Assembly (NCBI GenBank): GCA_022739095.1
Contig: JAIJEI010000071.1
Location: 1 to 9,046 of the forward strand
Origin: Bifidobacterium sp.
Lineage (GTDB): Bacteria; Actinomycetota; Actinomycetes; Actinomycetales; Bifidobacteriaceae
Length of the DNA: 9,046 nt
Direction of reading: 5' to 3'
Under the pieces are notes generated by a model. That model made no database searches, had not been told where the DNA came from, and saw only the letters and a list, made by a program, of their open reading frames with translations. Below, one piece after another: positions 5,685-9,046 of the stretch. Position 1 is the stretch's first letter. Each line of letters starts with the position of its first letter. Made by a program: the position numbers and the translations under genes.

Positions 5685-5879
5685 ATGGCAGCTCGTTGCG
5701 CAGTGTGCGGCAAGGGACCGCAGACCGGTTTCACCGTTTCCCATTCGCACCGTCGTACCAAGCGTAGCTTCCGCCCGAACCTGCAGTCTGTGCGCACCAC
5801 GATTGATGGCGAGAACACTCGCCTGCGCGTGTGCGTCAAGTGCCTCAAGGCCGGCAAGGTTCAGCGCGTGGCCGCGTGA
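5685..5879 (+). CDS. rpmB: 50S ribosomal protein L28, zinc-binding form
   Basis: The 64-residue protein starts [15 protein letters not shown] and continues [16 protein letters not shown], the standard L28 core, then [12 protein letters not shown]. It is a component of the large ribosomal subunit. CxxC pairs at residues 5-8 and near 50-53 make this the C+ (zinc-ribbon) version; paralogues lacking the cysteines replace such forms under zinc starvation in some actinobacteria. ATG 5685 is chosen because AAGGGAG (5672-5678) lies 6 nt upstream and L28 proteins begin here; upstream in-frame ATGs at 5610 and 5643 would add non-homologous sequence. It has its own promoter and a strong terminator, and lies directly before recG, an order common in actinobacteria. 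Confidence 0.96.
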
Positions 5880-5898
5880 ATCGCGTACTAGCGTGGAG

Positions 5899-5939
5899 CA
5901 AAACCCGTTTGAGCTTCGGCTCGGCGGGTTTTGTTGTTT
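5899..5939 (+). terminator. Rho-independent terminator of rpmB
   Basis: AAAACCCG (5900-5907) pairs with CGGGTTTT (5925-5932), with an inner stem GAGC/GCTC capped by a stable TTCG tetraloop (5911-5922). The sequence then continues T-rich (TTTTGTTGTTT, to 5939). Because both arms carry A/T runs it could also act on the other strand. Confidence 0.85.
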
Positions 5940-5942
5940 CTG

Positions 5943-5970
5943 CGGCCTAAAGAGGCCGTGCGAATAGAAT
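5943..5970 (+). promoter_or_regulatory. recG -10 box with upstream hairpin
   Basis: TAGAAT (5965-5970) is a TANNNT -10 box 8 nt before the recG ATG, with no Shine-Dalgarno sequence between, so the transcript is probably leaderless. No good -35 box is seen. CGGCCT (5943-5948) and AGGCCG (5953-5958) form a 6-bp palindrome with AAAG between, just upstream of the -10, a possible operator. Confidence 0.5.
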
Positions 5971-5978
5971 AGGCCAAT

Positions 5979-8612
5979 ATGAGCATCACTATGGACACCA
6001 CTCTCGCTTCGCTGGTTACCAACAAGCGTCGCGTGTCCGCGCTCAAATCGCTGGGAATCGTCACTGTCGGCGACGCCCTGACCTACTATCCCTTCCGTGT
6101 CACCGAACCGGTGCCGCTTCGCGCCATCCGCGAGGCCGCACCCGGCCAGCAGATGGCATTTGCCGCCGTGATACGAGACATGCGCGTGGTGCCGATGAAC
6201 GCTCGCCGCGGCTACCGACTCGAGGCGACGGTCGATGACGCCGACTTTGCCCGGTCTCGTCGCGTACCCGGCAGCACGGCCCGGCTCACGTTCTTCTCGT
6301 ATCGTAAATCGTATGTGGATTGGGTCAGCATGCGGTTGCGCGCCGGCACGTCCGTGGTGGTCTCCGGTATGCCCAGCGAATACATGGGTCAGCTGCAGTT
6401 CACACACCCCGAAATCCTCACTGTCGCGCCCGGGCCGGCCGGAGCAGGAGCGGGGCTTGAGGGTTACGCTCGGGGCGCGGCATCCGGCGATGGTGCGTTT
6501 GCAGGAAGCGCCGATCCGTATGCCGGTGCGCAGTCCGCGTATACGCCGACTGCGGCTGTTGTTTCCGGGGCCACGTTGAAATACGACGCCGATACCGTGC
6601 AAGAGGCGCTCACCCGCGTCTGCCGACCCCGACCGGTATATCACGCCAGTTCGCGTATCTCATCCGAACATATTCATGAGACGATTCTGGGATTGCTGTG
6701 GATGATGGGGGCCCGCACGTCATCCACGCCTGACGGGCAGCTCGCTGGCGCTGGGTCAGCCGGCATCGTGGCACCCACGACCGACACCATCGCCGTCCAA
6801 AACGGGGAAGAGAAGTCCGGCACGACCGCCGAATCCGGTGCTGAGGCGCTCTTCCGATCCATCCCAGACGTACTGCCCGAATCGGTGCGCAAGGCCAAGA
6901 ACCTCATGCATCGGGCCGAGGCGTTCCTGGCCATCCATGATCCGGCCTCCACGGCCCGGTTCAAGGAGGCCATCGAAACCTTGCGGTATGAGGAAGCCTT
7001 CGTTTCCCAGACCTCGCTGCTGAAGGCCCGGCAGCACGCGCACAAGTCATCGGCGTATCCTTGCCTGTTGGTAACCGACAGTCTGCGTGATCGGTTCATC
7101 GCATCCCTGCCGTTCTCCCTCACTGCAGGGCAGCAGCAGGTTATTCATGATATTGCTGCCGATTTGGCTCATGACTGGCCAATGCAGCGTCTGCTGCAAG
7201 GCGAGGTGGGCTCCGGCAAAACCGTAGTGGCGCTCGCTGCCATGCTCCAAGCCGTAGACGCCGGCTATCAGGCCGTGCTTGTTGCCCCGACTCAGGTGCT
7301 GGCCGAGCAGCATGCCGAAACTATTGGCCGGATGGTGGAGCAACTCAAGCCAGCGATCCCAGTCACGTTGTTGACGGGCGGCATGAAGCTTGCCGCCCGG
7401 CGTAAGGCGCTCGCTGCGGCCGCCGGTGGCGATCCGGGCATTATCGTGGCCACGCACGCGGCGTTTTCCAAGACCTTCCAAGCCCCGCACTTGGCCTTGG
7501 TGGTAATCGACGAGCAACACCGGTTCGGTGTGGAACAGCGCGAAAGTCTCAACGCCAAAACCGACGACGGCACCACGCCGCATCTACTGGTGATGACCGC
7601 CACACCCATCCCGCGCACCGCCGCCATGACTTGGTTCGGCGATCTCGATATTTCCTGGCTCACCGAATTGCCCGGCGGCCGCAAACCGATTCGCACCGTG
7701 GTGGTCAATGAGGCCGACGCCGCCACCATGGGGCGTATGTTCGCGCACATTCGCGCGCGAGTCGACGCGGGGGAGCGGGCCTATATCGTGTGCCCGCGCA
7801 TTGATACGGATGATGAGGAGAACGAAGGCGGTTCCGGCGTTTCGGCAGCAGCCGGTTCTGCCCGCGGACGCGCCGCAGCATCTGGTTCCAGCGCCCGCAC
7901 AGCTGCGGGCGGCCGTGCAGCGCGCGCGGCGGCCGACGCCATCGGCATCGACGACCCCTACGAAACCTTCGACGAAAACGGCGAAACCATGGCTCGCCCG
8001 CCATTGCATGCGGTGGCCGAAATCGCCGACCGGTTGCAGAAACTCCCGCAATTCCAAGGCATTCGGTTTGCGACTCTGACCGGCCGCGACAAGGATGACG
8101 TCAAAACCCAGGTCATGGCCGATTTTGCCGGCGGCGAGACTCCGATCCTGGTGTCCACCACGGTGATCGAAGTCGGCGTGGACGTCAAGCAGGCCAGCTG
8201 CATCGTCATCTTTGATGCCGACCGATATGGCCTCTCTCAGTTGCATCAGCTGCGCGGCCGCGTGGGGCGTGGCGGCACCAACTCGTGGGCGTTCCTTATT
8301 TCCCGTGCGGAACCCGGCTCCCCGGCCGAGCAACGGCTCGAAGTGATTCACCACTCGCTCGACGGTGCCGAAATCGCCCAAGCCGACTTGGAATTCCGCG
8401 GTGCCGGCGATGTGCTCGGCGACGCCCAATCCGGCGGCAAGTCCAGCCTGAAGCTCCTGCGCGTGGTCAAGGACGCCGACATGATCGCCGACGCCCGCAC
8501 CCGTGCCGAGCAGCTTCTGGCCGCCGACCCCGAACTGGCAGGCGAGGTCCAACTCGCTGGTGCCGTCCTCGACTTCACCCGAGGCAACGAAACGTTTTTG
8601 ACTTCCAGCTGA
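5979..8612 (+). CDS. recG: ATP-dependent DNA helicase RecG
   Basis: RecG remodels stalled replication forks and branch-migrates Holliday junctions. The 877-residue product has the N-terminal wedge/OB region (about 35-150), then the SF2 helicase motifs: Walker A GEVGSGKT (408-415), Ia VLVAPTQVLAEQH, II DEQHRFGVEQR (511-521), III MTATPIPRT (539-547), V STTVIEVGVDV (726-736) and VI HQLRGRVGRG (756-765). It ends with the RecG-specific FRGAGDVLG (806-814). Enterobacterial RecG is about 690 residues. The extra length lies in three poorly conserved stretches: an Ala/Gly-rich piece at 151-195, a Gly/Ala/Thr-rich piece near 245-290 and an acidic then Ala/Ser/Arg-rich insert at 610-656 inside helicase domain 2. 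The start rests on the -10 box 8 nt upstream; ATG 5991 is a less likely alternative. It follows rpmB and precedes rsmD. Confidence 0.95.
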   Translation: MSITMDTTLASLVTNKRRVSALKSLGIVTVGDALTYYPFRVTEPVPLRAIREAAPGQQMAFAAVIRDMRVVPMNARRGYRLEATVDDADFARSRRVPGSTARLTFFSYRKSYVDWVSMRLRAGTSVVVSGMPSEYMGQLQFTHPEILTVAPGPAGAGAGLEGYARGAASGDGAFAGSADPYAGAQSAYTPTAAVVSGATLKYDADTVQEALTRVCRPRPVYHASSRISSEHIHETILGLLWMMGARTSSTPDGQLAGAGSAGIVAPTTDTIAVQNGEEKSGTTAESGAEALFRSIPDVLPESVRKAKNLMHRAEAFLAIHDPASTARFKEAIETLRYEEAFVSQTSLLKARQHAHKSSAYPCLLVTDSLRDRFIASLPFSLTAGQQQVIHDIAADLAHDWPMQRLLQGEVGSGKTVVALAAMLQAVDAGYQAVLVAPTQVLAEQHAETIGRMVEQLKPAIPVTLLTGGMKLAARRKALAAAAGGDPGIIVATHAAFSKTFQAPHLALVVIDEQHRFGVEQRESLNAKTDDGTTPHLLVMTATPIPRTAAMTWFGDLDISWLTELPGGRKPIRTVVVNEADAATMGRMFAHIRARVDAGERAYIVCPRIDTDDEENEGGSGVSAAAGSARGRAAASGSSARTAAGGRAARAAADAIGIDDPYETFDENGETMARPPLHAVAEIADRLQKLPQFQGIRFATLTGRDKDDVKTQVMADFAGGETPILVSTTVIEVGVDVKQASCIVIFDADRYGLSQLHQLRGRVGRGGTNSWAFLISRAEPGSPAEQRLEVIHHSLDGAEIAQADLEFRGAGDVLGDAQSGGKSSLKLLRVVKDADMIADARTRAEQLLAADPELAGEVQLAGAVLDFTRGNETFLTSS

Positions 8613-8816
8613 GGCCTTCTCGGTTTCGAGGGGCAGATACACCGGTTGCCCGGAAGTCTATCTCCGTTTCAAGGGGCTGGTGGCCGAGTAGACATGGACA
8701 CAAAACGGCGGAATGACGTTATCGTTAGACCGTTTATACTCGATGTTTCGTGTTTGAGGAGCCCCTTGAAACGGAGATAGACCTCCTGAAATGCCCCAAT
8801 CAGCCCCTCGAAGGCC
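8613..8816. repeat. long inverted-repeat element between recG and rsmD
   Basis: Arm GTCTATCTCCGTTTC... (8656-8678) has a perfect 23-nt reverse complement at 8760-8782. Outside these, TTCGAGGGGC (8625-8634) pairs with GCCCCTCGAA (8803-8812), and GGCCTTC (8613-8619) with GAAGGCC (8810-8816) if an 8-nt insertion in the left arm is allowed. The arms are about 55-65 nt with a diverged middle, around an 81-nt core (8679-8759). The element starts immediately after the recG stop. No transposase is present and no clear target duplication is seen. A MITE-like or dispersed palindromic element, or a long RNA hairpin, fits best. Confidence 0.7.
8713..8740 (+). promoter_or_regulatory. promoter-like site in the core of the inverted repeat
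   Basis: TATACT (8735-8740) is a good -10 box and ATGACG (8713-8718), 16 nt upstream, a weak -35. It would transcribe rightwards through the right arm towards rsmD, about 200 nt away. The -35 match is poor. Confidence 0.3.
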
Positions 8817-8934
8817 AGATTGACGATTGTTGTGCCTTGATTGCCTCAATTATGAGAGATCCGTGGGGCAGCCGGCCGTCAGTCAGAATATTGCAAAGGC
8901 CGTATTAACGAGTTCGATGGTTCCGAGCAGCCGC

Positions 8935-8940
8935 TAGGCT
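8935..8940 (+). promoter_or_regulatory. -10 box for rsmD (leaderless)
   Basis: TAGGCT fits TANNNT and ends 7 nt before ATG 8948. No Shine-Dalgarno sequence precedes the start, so a leaderless transcript is likely. A -35 box is not convincing. Between the inverted-repeat element and this box (8817-8934) I see no gene. Confidence 0.4.
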
Positions 8941-8947
8941 GGTAGAC

Positions 8948-9046
8948 ATGCGTGTAATTTCTGGACGATTCAAGGGCGTGGCGCTTGCTACGCCGAAAAC
9001 GGGTACCCGGCCTACCACGGATCGCACCAAAGAGGCGATTTTCTCG
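8948..9046 (+). CDS. rsmD: 16S rRNA (guanine966-N2)-methyltransferase RsmD, N-terminus only
   Basis: The 33 visible codons encode MRVISGRFKGVALATP, then TRPTTDRTKEAIFS. This is the highly conserved RsmD N-terminus (RIIxGxxRGxxLxxPxGxxxRPTxDRxREALFN), which precedes the SAM-binding domain. The enzyme methylates G966 of 16S rRNA in the small ribosomal subunit. The gene runs off the right edge of the window, so the catalytic NPPY motif is not seen. Its position after recG matches the usual actinobacterial order. Confidence 0.92.
   Translation, partial: MRVISGRFKGVALATPKTGTRPTTDRTKEAIFS

Noticed and set aside
5670..6644. 324-codon minus-strand open frame spanning rpmB and the start of recG
   Set aside because: It crosses two well-supported plus-strand genes, a terminator and a promoter, and has no recognisable motif.
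7584..8642. 352-codon minus-strand open frame opposite recG
   Set aside because: Antisense shadow of recG; no recognisable domain, and recG on the plus strand is unambiguous.

Overview
The window looks like a chromosomal segment of a high-GC Gram-positive bacterium, most likely Bifidobacterium (B. longum/breve group). This is inferred from moderately high GC, the conserved rpmB-recG-rsmD order, a zinc-type L28, tRNA genes without encoded CCA, and several starts placed 7-8 nt behind a TANNNT -10 box, as in leaderless actinobacterial transcripts. No database search was possible.

Layout. Positions 60-371 hold three tRNA genes, Gly(GCC), Val(GAC) and Val(CAC), with a hairpin-plus-T-run terminator after each Val gene. 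Positions 416-873 hold no intact gene, only what looks like the 5' stub of a trans-aconitate-methyltransferase-like gene (479-673) behind an intact -10 box. A 406-residue membrane-anchored XRE-type regulator (874-2094, +) follows. It converges on an Atg22/UMF1-family transporter (2764-4041, -). The 670-base gap between them is filled with repeats: five 15-bp dyads spaced 51-53 bp apart, then a second group of inverted and direct repeats. Upstream of the transporter is a YegV-like PfkB-family kinase homologue (4265-5278, -) whose GAGD catalytic motif reads SAGG. The two minus-strand genes are separated by a terminator and REP-like hairpins.

The divergent gap 5309-5684 carries the kinase and rpmB promoters and ten tandem copies of a degenerate 11-mer. 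Then come rpmB (5685-5879), its terminator, recG (5979-8612), a roughly 200-bp inverted-repeat element with 23-bp perfect arms and a promoter-like core, and the first 33 codons of rsmD (8948-9046, cut by the window end).

Function. The right side is housekeeping: ribosomal protein, stalled-fork helicase and 16S rRNA methyltransferase. The left and middle are more plastic, with a regulator, a transporter and a possible pseudokinase embedded in repeat-rich spacers. I see no phage, IS transposase, toxin-antitoxin or defence genes. The unusual material is the non-coding repeat structure and the altered kinase.
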